Shown in pieces: positions 22,400 to 34,145 of a stretch of DNA of 64,000 nt (the first letter of the stretch is position 1; the number at the start of each line of letters is the position of its first letter). Where the stretch lies: the NCBI RefSeq assembly GCF_027580225.2, contig NW_027395277.1, forward strand, positions 1,736,001 to 1,800,000, given 5' to 3'. Source of the stretch: Misgurnus anguillicaudatus. Taxonomy: Eukaryota; Chordata; Actinopteri; Cypriniformes; Cobitidae. The notes under the pieces were generated by a model. That model was not told where the DNA came from. It saw only the letters and a program-made list of their open reading frames with translations, and did no database searches. A program made the position numbers and the translations under genes.

Positions 22400-23320
22400 G
22401 GTAAACTATCCCTTTAAGGCAAGTACATGACCTCAGCTCGCCCAACTTTATTACTCCCTCTCTCTTTCTCAAAAATCCCATCTCCAGGCTCATCTTCTAC
22501 ATCCTGTTTCGATGCATCCCGGCAGCCATTAATTCTGCAGGAACGGATTGTGAACTTGCGATTGTCCTACGCCGCACAGTCTGGCTCTCGCAGACATTTT
22601 AAAAATCAATTGCGGTTTTGGGTTTAAGTGGGGCTATTACTTCTTCTAGGGCCTGGCGATGGCATCATCGCATTATCGGATGCATAGATTCGCAGACAAT
22701 TATAAGGAGAGGGTGACCACAGTCTGAGTGGAAGCATTGTCGATTTTCCTGAAGATGGCAAACATCTCCCAACGCTTGAGGGCTTTGTTGTTTTTGTCAG
22801 CTATGCTTTGGCTTATAATGTGATGTTCTGGGTGGCTACTTCTGCCCTTTACTCAGATCACACTGGCAGAAATGCTGAGCTCAGACACAAGGTCTCAAGT
22901 TAAGCAGGTCCTTAGGGTCATTAATATTAATCATACCAACAGCCACATCCCATTCCCATTTCTCCACCCTCAAACCTGTCACATCAACCCTGAGTCATTT
23001 TATTTAGCTAAGGGTATAAAGAAAGCTATGTTCTGACCTATTTTTGCAAAAGTTTGATGCGAAACAACATACAGAGTCAGTACTGAGACATCATGGACCG
23101 TCACAAATGCATTATGCCCCATTAAACGGTGTGTTAAATCTATGAGCTATTCAAAGCACTTAATAGGAGGAAAAGCCTTTGAAAAAGAAGCCGAGATTGT
23201 GAAAGTTACTAAATGGGTACACAAGTATGTCTAAGGTTTTAAGCTATTAATGAGCTCTTAGGGGAGCCTGTGAACCACTGTGACCTTGCATTAATATAAA
23301 GTTTGGTACCTCTCTCATTA
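22400..23320. other. Single-copy-looking noncoding block
   Basis: After a short right-end fragment of the AGGGATAGTT TTAA family (TAAACTATCCCTTTAA, 22401-22416), the block to about 23320 has no relatives elsewhere in the window, no low-complexity run and no recognisable exon. Examples are GGTCATTAATATTAATCATA (about 22916) and GAGACATCATGGACCGTCAC (about 23084). Regulatory function is conjecture. Confidence 0.35.
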
Positions 23321-23538
23321 CCATTGGTAGGGCTGCACAACATTAAAATTTGTCAAACAGACACTTTTCTGCTTCATAAATGTTTGCAATTAGTGCAGTA
23401 TATATTAAACAGCTAAACGCGCACTTTCTTAATTTTAACTTTGTTTTGTAGACCATTAAAGTCTTGTGAGCTACAAAACCAAAATGCTGAAAAAATTAAT
23501 TCATTTTATTGACATAATATTACATTTATTAGGGCTGT

Positions 23539-23662
<124 letters not shown>

Positions 23663-24121
23663 CAATAGCAAAGTGCCACAAAAATATCGACATCGATGTA
23701 CCTTTATTTGACACTTTCCATGTCCTCATTCCTTGACATAATGTCCATCTACGCATTTCCGCCAAAGCGCGCATTTTCGTTTATTTTAATCTGCCAGTCT
23801 CAGCAAGTAAATGCAATGCCGCAACAAAGCGGTTGTAGCAGCAAAAACACAGCGAAAGAGGCAGAAGGCGTTGTGACTGCTATCGGACGCAAATCCTGGG
23901 TTGTGGAAATATTTAGTATTTGGAAAATGGATTGGACAAACAAATTGGCAGAAAACCTTTGCCAGTACCAGCTGAAACACTGAAGACTTTGACTGTTGCC
24001 TTCATAAGCTTGATTTTATCATTTTTCCCTCATTATTTATTTTTCTTTATTTAAAAAGTGTATTTTTGTCGTAGTTTGTTGTTGTAAATGTCCCAATTCG
24101 TGAGTTATTAAAAATGTAACT

Positions 24122-24400
24122 TAGGGTGACCATACGTGCCATTCTTCCCGGACGCATCCCGTCCAGGATTTCGGTTCGTCTTCCGGAAGTCGTATTTGTT
24201 GACCGCATACGCCATTCAGTTAAAAACATAAGATATACAATCGTAGTTTCATTCTTACCTTAAAATGTAACGGTTGCTTTTCTGTAATAATAATAATAAT
24301 CCTCTATGACGTATGCGGTCGACAAATACGACTTCCGGGAGACGAACACAAAATCCTGGACGGGATGCGTCCGGGAAGAATGGCACATATGGTCACCCTA
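24122..24400. mobile_element. Foldback MITE with ~90-bp inverted repeats and 7-bp duplication
   Basis: TAGGGTGACCATACGTGCCA (24122) and the complement of the right end (ending 24400) pair for most of the outer ~95 bases. The arms include the GGACGCATCCCGTCCAGGAT block and GTCGTATTTGTTGACCGCAT. TGTAACT flanks both sides (24115-24121, 24401-24407). It sits inside the 2.5-kb hAT element. Confidence 0.9.
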
Positions 24401-26049
24401 TGTAACTGCTTAACTAGGCTTGTAATATTAAAGTATTACTAAATTAATCTAATCGAATAAAATCGTAATTGCATTGAAGAAATGTTTGATGCATCGCTTG
24501 CGGAGACAGGGAACTACACTAACCTTTTCCACTGGTGGCACTTGCGCTACCAACTTTTTCAGTTACTGGCGCAAAATATGATTTGGTCGCACATATTTTT
24601 TTCAAGTTATATTAAGGCGCTCTGGTTAATAATGAACAATAATGAAACTGTATTGCATACAGATATGCTTTTTATTTTACTTGCCATCTTTTAAACCACA
24701 TGCGCCTTGTTTTCTTAAATGTTTCAGTCAGTGTTTCCCACAGATCTGAAATTTACTTGGTGGTGGTAACCGGTAAAAAGGGCAATCATTACCCACTGAC
24801 AAATAATGGTCTACTATACATATGACGAAGAACTAATAATGTGTGACACAACACAATACTTTGATTTATTGAAAATTAATATTAATTTCACATTATATTT
24901 CATTAATCTAACCACCCCAAACCCTCTTTTCCATTAACAAAGCTGACACTGTTTGTCAAAGCACCACGAAAACACTTACTGTTTTTGCACTGATATATGA
25001 AGCAATTAGACCCCTTTTATCAAACTCAATATAATACAATACTATGTATAATATATTAATAGACAGTGCAGGTCTATAGATTATAAATGTGACTGATGTT
25101 ATGACTGATGTTATAATGGTAATAATTTCTATTAAATAGGCACTTTTACTGCTTCTGCTCTATCTTTCTATTTCTCTCTTGCCGATTTAAAAAGCTTAAT
25201 CCACTTATTATTTCAATAATATTATTCCACTTATTTTATTTTCAAATCTACTTGCAAACTTTACATTGCTTTGCTCGTTTAGTGCAATGGGCTTGACATT
25301 AGCACTGCTTTTTTGCTACAATCTGTGCAAACTTAATATGGATATGGTTTTAGAAAATATATGGTTTATTAATAATAAGATTATTAAAATGATTATACAT
25401 GTGAGAAAGAAAACGCAGCGCGTGGTCGTAACAAGAACCATCGCCATAGAAACCGAAGGCACGCTAAACTGCACTCGAGCTTTAGCGCGGTAGCGCTCAT
25501 GGCCGTTTTCCGATCGACTCGGGTTATAAACTCAATATTAATCAGACTTGGGACCCAAAGTAATTAAACTAGGACCTAACCGGACCCGACAGACCATTTA
25601 AAATATAAACCCAGAACCATACGGGTCCCGCGTTCTCAGTGAAGAAAGACCTCTGCTCAAGTTCAGAAACATGGAAGACACTGTGCTTGCGTCGCACCTA
25701 ATTATTCATTGAGAAACAGCTGAGCACGCAAACGCACACTGATGGGGAGAGACACGACGTGCTTTCACGCAAAATGAAGCCAACGTGTTGATGGCTCAGA
25801 GCACGTTATAAAACGTATTCTTAAAATCCACATTTATGTTTTAATAAATGCTCATAGTAAATCATAGCATATTGTCTAAAACATTAGGTAGCACATTTGC
25901 GACCCATTAAAAATTAGGGTCGCAACGGCAGTTCAAAAGGTCGCATATGCGACCATTTTGGTCGCAGTGTAGCTCCCTGGGAGATAATCAATACTGTATC
26001 GTATCGCAACGAACTGTCCGATTTACAACCCCTAACATTTATGCATTAA

Positions 26050-26415
26050 AGGTGCAGTGTGTAATTTTTAGAAGGATTTCTTGACAGAAATACAAAATAA
26101 TATACAAAACTAAATTATCAGACCTTTCATAATGAACCGTTATGTGTTTATTGCCGTAGAATGAGACGTTTTATCTACATACACTGAGGGTCCCCTTACA
26201 TGGAAGTCGCCATTTTGTGCAGCCATGTTTCTACAGAAGCCCTTAACGGACAAACTTTTTTATTAAGTTGTTTCCAACGATGACATGTTTGTCCGGTGGC
26301 GGCTACCGTAACTTCTCTTTGTGTTTCAAAAGCAAGAGATGAGCAATGGACTGAGCCGTTGGTTGCAATTCACAACCTCACAACTAGATGCCGCTAAAAT
26401 TTACACACTGCACCT
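26050..26415. mobile_element. TTAA element, AGGTGCAGTGTG family, complete
   Basis: TTAA occurs at 26046-26049 and 26416-26419. The ends AGGTGCAGTGTGTAATTTT and AAATTTACACACTGCACCT are inverted repeats. It lies 3 bases from the right target duplication of the preceding hAT. Other copies lie at 19269, 35307 (inverted) and 47952 (split). Confidence 0.92.
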
Positions 26416-26419
26416 TTAA

Positions 26420-26960
26420 AAAGATGCTTTTATCCAAAGTAGCTTACAATACATTGTAAAGAGTGTGTTTCAAGCAGAATCGACCTTTATTTTTAAAGGA
26501 GAAGTATTTTCTTTAAGGAATATTTCACCCGAATATAAAAAAATCTTGAATACTTTACTCACCCTCATGTCATCACAGACGTAAATGACTTTATTTCTTT
26601 AGCTAAACAACTTACTGTTTTTAACAGTCAAAATATATACATATAAAGTGAAATACATTATTAAAAAAAAATTCTGTTCAAATCTTTGAAGAACAATTTA
26701 ATATTTCCACCATGAATAGTGACAGAAAGCCCAAAGTTCAATAGTGCAACTTTAAACGCATAAAATAACTGAATTTTTGTCCATTAACATTGTAACGCGA
26801 AACCTCTAAACAATTTTTTTAATCTATGTTTTGGTTCCAATAAACACAAAAAGCTATTGGGTTTGAGTGACATGATGTTGCATAAATAATATAAAAATTT
26901 TCATTTTGAGATGACCTAATCTTGACCAAAAAATATAACGTAGACCCTGATTATACTTAG
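26420..26960. repeat. SINE-tail fragment and old dispersed repeat
   Basis: AAGATGCTTTTATCCAAAGT (about 26420) is a reversed SINE-type tail. The following AT-rich stretch includes TACTTTACTCACCCTCATGT (about 26551). That is typical of the widespread AGGGATAGTTCACCC family, whose complete copy lies at 61828-62117. Confidence 0.45.
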
Positions 26961-26966
26961 TATTAA

Positions 26967-27391
26967 AGGGACTGTAAGTAGGATTTTAAGTGTTTTATTA
27001 ATCAAAGTTAATGTCTTTATTCATGAATATGTCCTCGTTGGTGTCAAATGACCTCTGCCAGTGATCTGACTTTTCTTTGTAAGCTTAGAATTTCTCCTCT
27101 TTACTTACATTGAACGGTTAAGTCCAAGGAGGCTTCCATGTCGTTCCGCCATATTGATAAACTATAATAGCAGAGAGGGACAAAAAGCACTAGCCTACCA
27201 ACGCGTTTCCAAAACGCGCTTTCATTCAGAACACGTGAACCAGCTGCAACGGACAAGGAGATCATTGATTACATAATGGCTACCGTAGTTGCAACACGCA
27301 TTTGGAAAGGCGAGGCGCTAGAGAGCACTATTCGTTTGAATGCAAAATACAATTTCACCACTAGATGTGGTAAATCCTACTTACTGTCCCT
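26967..27391. mobile_element. TTAA element, AGGGACTGTAAGTAGG family
   Basis: AGGGACTGTAAGTAGGATTT (26967) and AAATCCTACTTACTGTCCCT (ending 27391) pair over 20 bases with one mismatch. They are flanked by TTAA at 26963-26966 and 27392-27395. Noncoding. Confidence 0.9.
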
Positions 27392-27395
27392 TTAA

Positions 27396-28370
27396 GATGC
27401 GTTTTGTGGCTGTTCTAACCCGATGTGCCTCACAAGTCTTGAAAAGTGAAGCCTCTTGCTCTTTGATCGCCCCCTGGTGGTTGGCTGCAGTACAAGTCAA
27501 ACGCCCGCCCTCCCTATTCAAACGAATGGGACTTTGCTCTAAATAAAAAAAGTATTACACTTATAATAAAAGTTTCAGAAAGATGATTTTGGTTGTTATC
27601 ACGCTGATATATGTTCAAGTGTTCATTTTTGTGTTATGTTTCATTTTAGCTAGGGATGCTCCGATCAATGCCGATCTCCACTAATAATACGTGGCCGATC
27701 ACTATTCTGAATCGGACAGACGATCTTATTACAGCTATTTCATGTACTACGGCTTTTGATCAGTAAGTCCTTATCGATCTAAAATCACTGTTAGTTTGAG
27801 TCGTTTATAACATGCATTTGAAAAAGCAACACTCGTCAAACATAATTATTATACATATTCTTTATTATCATGAAAATACCTGAAAAGGTTTGAAGAACAG
27901 CAATATAAATATATCCTTCAGCCATTTCATGGAGCTGCGTGTCATCACAGCTGCGTGTGTATTGTTTTTCGTCTACAGCGCATTTTGAGTTTCTGCACGA
28001 GAGCGTCCCCTGGCTTTTGGATGTAGCGGCATTTCACCGTAATTCATTGAGAAACATAGCAAGCATTATTGGCCGATCGATCGGAGCATCCCTAATTTTA
28101 GCTAGTAATTTAATGTTATAGAAACGGGGCGTGCCGTTATGATTGTCTTGGTTGAATTGGGCGCGCGAGCGTTTGGGCGGAAGTTTGATACCACGGCTCC
28201 GCCTCTGGCTCCATGGACGATTCCTTCTGCGCACCTTGGCTCCAAACTGACATTTTTACGTAACATGGCGGCGACCATGGTCGGACATTTTTGGCTTCAA
28301 TTAATTACTATGGAGGGAGGCGACATTGCGCCGTCCATCTTTTTTTACAGTCTATGGTTCTAACACATTC
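27396..28370. repeat. CpG-containing dispersed repeat hosting a hAT insertion
   Basis: Sequence on both sides of the hAT at 27651-28094 appears to belong to one repeat. It includes GATCGCCCCCTGGTGG (about 27465) and ACATGGCGGCGACCATGG (about 28262), ending near TTTTTTTACAGTCTATGG (about 28340). No coding assignment. Confidence 0.4.
27651..28094. mobile_element. hAT MITE, TAGGGATGCTCCGATC ends, exact 8-bp duplication
   Basis: TAGGGATGCTCCGATCAATG (27651) pairs with GATCGATCGGAGCATCCCTA (ending 28094). It is flanked by ATTTTAGC at 27643-27650 and 28095-28102. Noncoding, 444 bases. Confidence 0.92.
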
Positions 28371-29440
28371 GACCACATGCACGTCTTGCACCACAAAAGC
28401 AATCCGGTCTAATGTGTTTTCGACTACCTTTGAATGTGGTCGAAAGTGAAAAGAGCTCCAAACGTTTTACAGTCCATATTTAGCATCGTCCACTTGTGAT
28501 CCAGTAGATCAAATAGTGTAAACAGCTCTTTAGACAAACTTTTTAGTTTGTGAAGCGTGTTATATTGACAGTGTGAATCAGAACTAACAGCAGTTATGTA
28601 TTCACAGCACGGGCAATGATAGATTTATTTGAAAACACATAAATCATTTTACCAGCAGAGCATCTGTCACAGTTCTCTGTTTTTCCACATCATCTTCTTC
28701 AATCTCTATTTCATTATGACTTGACAAATCCCTCCCTTCCAGCTTTACAGCCTTTAAATTAAAAATCCCATAAAAATGACAATGATATGACATATAGTTT
28801 TCCTTTGTACGTTTTTATATAGAAACTGTAAGATTAGCTAAACATAAATAAAAGGCAACAGTGTTTTAGTTTGACAGACTGCACCATTGGCAACAAAAAG
28901 AAGATACTTTATATTCCAATGCGAAGGATTTCTTAACCACATTTACATACCAGCAAGAATCTGAGAGTGTAATGAAGAAGAAAATTAACCTACATTTTTG
29001 ACAAGTGCTGTTTCTTATTAAAAGGGACTTTCACATCTGTAGTTTGGTTCTTTTGGTCAAGACCAATGGCAAAAAATTATACATTGTAGCTTTATTAGCA
29101 GGTTTGGTTACATTTCTTTTGGTCCGATAGACCTTTCTCACAACTTCTATGTTTGTGATATAATACCCCCTCTCGCTATCTCATGACCCCCTTGGGGGTC
29201 CCAACCCCCATTTTGGGAACCACTGCTTTTGATCATTGTGTATAAAGACTTTTATTTTGGTATAATTGGTTTCATTGTTTCTGTCTGCATGTGTTCTTCT
29301 TGCTCATCTTTTGTTGCCATACCACTGACCTCTATCACTTATCCAAAGCAACCTTTAATTCAGCCAAGGTAAACATCATATCAGTTTGTTTGTTCCTTGG
29401 CTCAACCTACCAAGCTGAAAATGGAAAGCAGTACTGTAAT
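28371..29440. other. Noncoding stretch upstream of the first visible exon
   Basis: Mostly unassigned AT-rich sequence. At about 29178-29225 there is a hAT end fragment (GACCCCCTTGGGGGTCCCAA then GGGAACCACTG). No exon-like frame with splice sites was seen. Confidence 0.4.
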
Positions 29441-29448
29441 GTTTCTAA

Positions 29449-29536
29449 AATGTATGTATGTATGTATGTAGGCATGTATGTATTTATGCATGCATGTATG
29501 TATGTATGTATGTATGTATGTATGTATATATATATG
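29449..29536. repeat. (TATG)n microsatellite, interrupted
   Basis: ATGT/TATG repeats with variant GGCATG and TTTATGCATG steps run to 29526 and end in TATATATAT. Translated frames give the VCMYVGMY pattern and are not genes. Confidence 0.95.
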
Positions 29537-29541
29537 AATGT

Positions 29542-29915
29542 ATTAGGGATGCACGATATATCGGCCGACATATCGTTATCGGCCGATAACTGCTTATTTT
29601 TTATATTATCGGTTATCGGTCTGATAGCAAAATTAGGCCGATAAATGAAAGCCAATAAATGATGGATTATTTTGGTTTGTTGAACCACTTCACTTGCTCA
29701 TTGCTGGCCATGTGGAGTTTTGATTGGTGCTTTCTGTGACATAGCACGAAGATGACACGTGTTGCGGGCTTAAGAAGAGTATGCTAGTCTAGCGCAAAGA
29801 CAAGATGTCCGCGGTCTGGGAGTTTTTCATTGTGAAATTAATATGAATATTTATCGGCTTTTAGATATCGGTTATCGGCCCCCAAATTTACAGAGTTAAC
29901 GGTTATCGGTATGCA
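29542..29915. mobile_element. hAT MITE (TAGGGATGCACGATAT), right end damaged
   Basis: TAGGGATGCACGATATATCG starts directly after the microsatellite, with subterminal ATCGGCCGATA motifs. The right side keeps ATATCGGTTATCGGCCCCCA but lacks the expected GTGCATCCCTA. GAATGTAT before and GCATGTAT after may be a mutated duplication. Confidence 0.65.
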
Positions 29916-30003
29916 TGTATATAAAGGACTTTCTCTTTTTGTATTAATACTGTATGCATGCTGTTGTTATTGTAGTTAGCTGATCTCATATCATTTCATA
30001 GCA

Positions 30004-30095
30004 ACTGTAAAAACCAGCTGGACCAGGCAGGGAGACCAGTTCAGACCAGCTAAAACCATTTCTGACCAGCTAAGGCGAGCAACCACTTCAGTCTG
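30004..30095. repeat. CCAGCTGG-rich short repeat
   Basis: Successive GACCAG / CAGCTAA / CAGCTGG words resemble the array at 57985-58357. Confidence 0.6.
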
Positions 30096-30099
30096 GATT

Positions 30100-30112
30100 G
30101 CACTAAAAGTAC

Positions 30113-30156
<44 letters not shown>

Positions 30157-30160
30157 GCAG
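30100..30160 (+). promoter_or_regulatory. 3' splice site: branchpoint-like motifs, (TC)19 tract, CAGCAG acceptor
   Basis: CACTAAA and TACTAAG (30101-30116) resemble branchpoints. They are followed by an uninterrupted (TC)19 microsatellite (30117-30154) serving as polypyrimidine tract, then CAGCAG (30155-30160). Either AG (30157 or 30160) could be used, adding or removing one Gln codon without changing frame. Confidence 0.75.
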
Positions 30161-30259
30161 GAAGATGAGCCCAATGCTAGCACCCCACATGATAAAGATC
30201 AAGCCAAAATCCTCAAGTTCCTCACGCTGAAGTACAAAAAGTTACCATGGAAACCAGAG
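30158..30259 (+). CDS. b4galnt3/b4galnt4: Exon of a B4GALNT3/B4GALNT4-type N-acetylgalactosaminyltransferase (stem region)
   Basis: The gene product is a Golgi type II membrane enzyme that adds beta-1,4-GalNAc to GlcNAc on N- and O-glycans, forming LacdiNAc. This exon is 34 codons, phase 0 at both ends. It begins Gln-Glu-Asp-Glu and ends KKLPWKPE, followed by donor GTAAAG. It encodes charged, low-complexity lumenal stem, ending in the short Pro-Trp segment that precedes PA14 in this family. It joins in frame to the exon at 59145. The assignment rests on that join, because the exon alone is weakly conserved. The acceptor is a tandem CAGCAG, so the exon may start at 30158 or 30161. The membrane-anchor exon(s) were not found in the window. 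Whether it is the type 3 or type 4 paralogue is unresolved. Confidence 0.75.
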
Positions 30260-31360
30260 GTAAAGGCTCTTGTCTTTTTATTTCTGTATGTCTATGTTTG
30301 GCAGTGAATCATCAAAATGCATTTATCTTGACTGTGTACTTTAATGGGAAGTTCTTAAGCCCTATACCCAAACCTTCTCAACAAAAGCACATTGTCATGC
30401 GTCATTTTCTGCTACATGCAATTTTGCAATTTAGTTACTTAGTTGAGCAAAAAAATAAATAAAATATATATCTCACCTTATTCAGTGCATTTTTGGAGTC
30501 ATTAGTATTTAAAATGCATTGACAATATTAGTAAATGAGATGATGTGATTCACATACAGTATCCTCAAATACAGATGCTGAACCAATACCATTTCCAGCT
30601 AATTTCTACAAGGTTAATTACCTATTTCTGCTATTTTACTGGACCCAACTGTTGAAATTATGATATTTATTTTGGACAGTGAAATTTACTGCATAGCAGA
30701 AATTGTAATAACTGTTTCTGTTAGATAAAGTTAAAAGGTTTTCTCCTAAGCAGCTTTTATTGGAAAGCAAAGGATTTACCCGAGTGCTGCTAAACCAAAC
30801 CGCAACTACCACATTATTTAGTCAGATAAATTAGATAAATTACCCTGAAGATGACAGATGAATAAGAGGGTTGGATGTGTCACCTACAAAGTGAACAGGT
30901 GAAAAAATTCTGTGACCAAATGGCAATGGTTTATTTTGATGAGCATTAGGAAGGCAAGGCTATTCAAAACATTTTTTAAAGCTATGGTTCTGTTTATCAG
31001 CTTTACAGTTTTTATTTGTAACATAATTTAACAAAATAGCATACCCATGCAAGTCACTAAAGTTGAAATCAATTAAAGTAATTTGTTAATATGGTACATT
31101 AAAAATTACAGTCTGTCATCAACTCACTTTATTATCTTTTCAACTCTGTATGTTGATATTTAGGCCACTGACAAGATATAGGGTATTTTACCACCTCAAT
31201 GGTAATGCGTGGCGGCGCGATGGTTATAGAATGTGTACAGGTATGTGCACGCACACATAGATGCATATAGGCTTATATATAATGCATACATACAATTAGG
31301 AATATAAAAATGTAAACGTGGATCAGATATTCGTTTCTTAATCAACGTGCATGTTCATAG
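30260..31360. other. Start of the 28.9-kb intron, no gene seen
   Basis: AT-rich intronic sequence without clear repeats. The ORF at 30247-30462 merely reads through the exon donor. Nothing functional is assigned. Confidence 0.5.
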
Positions 31361-31593
31361 GCGCCGATTTCTTTTTCCGCCTGTGGGTTCTCGTCACAAC
31401 GTCAAGCAATGCTTAGGTTACTTAGCAACGGCAGACGTCGCTATTCAAGTGCTTTGAAAAGGAGGAAAACGGTGCGGTCACCTTTTACGCATGGTTTTAG
31501 ATGCTAAATGTGAAGCAGTTGAGCATATGTGCTTGGCCATTTCGGTGGGTGCTCGAGCCGAGCCCCAGGGGCACCCACGGGATCGGCGCCTAT
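31361..31593. mobile_element. MITE with TAGGCGCCGAT inverted ends
   Basis: TAGGCGCCGATTTC (31361) pairs with GGGATCGGCGCCTA (ending 31593). Inner GTGGGTTCTCG and CGAGCCGAG ... GCACCCAC blocks extend the symmetry. It abuts a hAT transposase fragment and contributes the C-terminal residues of the reading frame there. Confidence 0.65.
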
Positions 31594-31595
31594 GT

Positions 31596-31944
31596 GCCGG
31601 TTTATTGTAGTATTTCTATCCATGAAACAACACACGGTTCGAGTGAGTAACCTTTTTGGGGTTATAATGTTTCCAGCTGTGCCAAAAACGCATTCTGATG
31701 GTGTACTGGTAGCACAGATGGATATTTTTTGCAACCAAGAGAAGAGAATTCTTGCCTCATTGTTCCGGCCCAAAGCCAGCGCGTCATCACTGATATGAGT
31801 TGCCTCTTCTTGCAAATAGCACACTAACTCTAAGTTTGCTGGCCGTTTGAGTTCACATGAACTTAAAGATATCTCGCTGGACAAGATTAACAGTGATAGT
31901 AATTGAATAATTTGTGACAAGTGTATGCTGCAAACCGTTGACAC
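31596..31944 (-). pseudogene. hAT transposase C-terminal (hATC dimerisation) fragment
   Basis: hAT transposases cut and paste hAT elements and dimerise through a C-terminal hATC domain. On the minus strand a 146-residue open frame (31944 to 31504) carries the hATC signature TPSECVFGTAGNIITPKR at residues 81-98. It is preceded by the acidic-to-Trp segment (about residues 48-72) usual just before it. The BED finger, the RNase-H-like catalytic core and most of the protein are missing. After residue about 111 the frame runs into the adjoining MITE, so the last 35 residues are foreign. The starting Met is not meaningful. The frame is a dead ZBED/hAT remnant, open only by chance over this length. 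Confidence 0.7.
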
Positions 31945-31949
31945 CTAGT

Positions 31950-33040
31950 GGCCGTTGTTAGCAAAACCACTAAAAGTGTGACACACACCTCATTTTTTGT
32001 GATTTTAACTTGAAATGTGGATCAGAACTACTTGAGACTTATGGCTTCATGTTTGCTTTATTACTTTTGTGAAACATTTACATTTTTATAATTTTATTTA
32101 TAAAAATTATATGTTATGGAATTATTTTTATTTATTAAGATAAATGTAAACTGCTATAACAATTTAATTATTTAATATGTTCACCTGCTTTCACCTCTGT
32201 GAAAGTGTCTTCTTTAAAACAAGACCAATATTAGGCTTCTAGACCAAAAAATGCCAGAGTTATATTAATTTGAAGATGTATATCACAATTTCACCCCCCC
32301 CCCACTCTAAAGGTATTTGCACCACCTAAGAGGTTAATATTTTACATAGTTTGTAACGTGCAAACCACCACGGGTTGCACTTCACCACTGCACCAATAGC
32401 GCTGCACCACCGTGATGGCGCTGCACCACTGCGGTGGTTATGACAACAGTCACAGTCCTAACAACATGCATATTTTTAAGTCCAGGGGCATGATGTACTA
32501 TAAAAATAACTTGATACATTTATGACGTGTCGTTTTATTCTATAAAACCTATTTAGTTCAAATATATTTTCAATATTATTATATATTCAAATACTAATTT
32601 TTGTTTTGCGGGCAGGCGGGCAATTGTCCGTACAAATGAACAGTTTAAGACAACTGTTAAAAATGGTGTTTAAATTATTAAAAATTAGATACATTGGCAT
32701 TATTTTGTATTTAAAACCTATAAACAAACTTCAATTGAACTTCAAACTTTAATTGAAAAACGTTTGTCAAACAATTTGAATGACATTTTCAAATGTCAAA
32801 GTAGTACAACCGCAATCATGGGCATTTTATTAAGAAGTTATAAATATAAACAGTTAACATGATATTACATCACCCAGTGAACCTCACGTGCTTTTTATTA
32901 CTGAATGAAAAGTTTGTAGATTTCTCTCAAATACTGAAATAAATAGCTACTTTATTGTTATGGGTAGGCTGGTACAGTTTCTGTGTCAGGTGGTACAACC
33001 AATGTAAAACTAGATTTTTTTATTAAACACCTTATAATGT
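31950..33040. other. Noncoding stretch with a dispersed repeat and a GC-rich dyad
   Basis: AATGCCAGAGTTATATTAAT (about 32260) and the CCCCCCCCC run that follows match a block at 47440-47500, so a dispersed repeat spans about 32140-32340. At 32360-32445 the words CACCAC, GCGCTGCACCAC and GTGGTG form an imperfect GC-rich dyad. No exon was seen. Confidence 0.5.
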
Positions 33041-33048
33041 ATATTTAT

Positions 33049-34137
33049 TAGGGCTGTCAATAGATAAAAAAAAATAATCTAGATTAATCGCATGATTTCA
33101 TGAGTTAACTCGCGATTAATCGCAAATTAATCGCACATATTTATCCGTTCTAAATTTACCCTAATTTAACACTTTTCAGGTTTTTAATACTCTGATCATA
33201 TATACATATATAGATGCTTTATGCAAATGTATGTTAACAACAGCCTGTTTACATTTTTAACAGAACCATCAAGCCATTGTTTTGTATATGCATTTTCCTT
33301 TAAGAAGAATTTTCTTTTTCCATTTGTATTTGATGCTGCATCATTTGTGACATGTGCTGTCAAATTTAGTCGAAATTAGCAAATTTTCAAAAAAATAGTT
33401 GTTCATATTTTGACATTCTCTATTAAAACATAGAACAATGCATGATTTGTTGAAATATAACAAAATATGACAGAACTACACCTGTTTGAAGTTGAAAGAG
33501 TCAGCAAGGTTAAATTACCAGAAAAATTACCACATCCATACATTAAATTACCACGTCAATACCTTAAAATCACTGATAAAACTATAAGATTTAGCACACA
33601 CAAAGCAAAAACATAATCAATATATGTTAAACTTTTTTCTTTTGTTTGATTGACATTGTGACAGACTGCTTAAAATCTAAGTGATCTAATATAATGTTAC
33701 ACATCAGATATTTTTACCCAACAGTTAACCAAACAAGACATAACAGATTATAGATCCTACCTGCGTGAATTCTTATCAAAACAGATATTTGTAAAACTGT
33801 AATTTTGTGTAGATGTCTCCAGGTCGCGCACTTCGCGCGTCTGTGTGCACGCGCTTCAGTTGTCAGTCAGTCAGCGTGAGGAGATCGCTTTTGAGTCTTG
33901 TCGCTCTTAATAACTCTTTAACATTAATCAGGTACCGAACTTTATCTCTCTTAATCACTCTTTTAACATCAAGCAAGTCCTGCAGTCTATTTTCTAAGTC
34001 ATGCATAAAAGCGAAACCAAAATGAATTGAGACGCATCTTTGCATTAGATTAAGCGTTAATCGGCGTTAATAAAATTAGTTGCGTTAAAATTAATTTGCG
34101 TTAAAGCGTTATTAACGCGTTAATTTTGACAGCCCTA
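33049..34137. mobile_element. hAT element, TAGGGCTGTCAATAG / TTTTGACAGCCCTA, exact 8-bp duplication
   Basis: The end sequences are inverted repeats, flanked by ATATTTAT at 33041-33048 and 34138-34145. Subterminal TTAATCGC / GCGTTAA motifs recur several times near both ends and probably bind transposase. No transposase ORF; 1,089 bases. Confidence 0.92.
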
Positions 34138-34145
34138 ATATTTAT

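Noticed and set aside
22754..22825. Short frame MANISQRLRALLFLSAMLWL that looks like a signal anchor and could be the missing first exon of the transferase
   Set aside because: It ends after 22 codons, the donor (GTGATG) is weak, and no charged cytoplasmic tail or known family residues support it. Splice data would be needed.
29291..29688. Overlapping 117- and 93-residue frames on both strands
   Set aside because: Both are driven by the TATG microsatellite and the adjoining hAT fragment; no splice or domain evidence.
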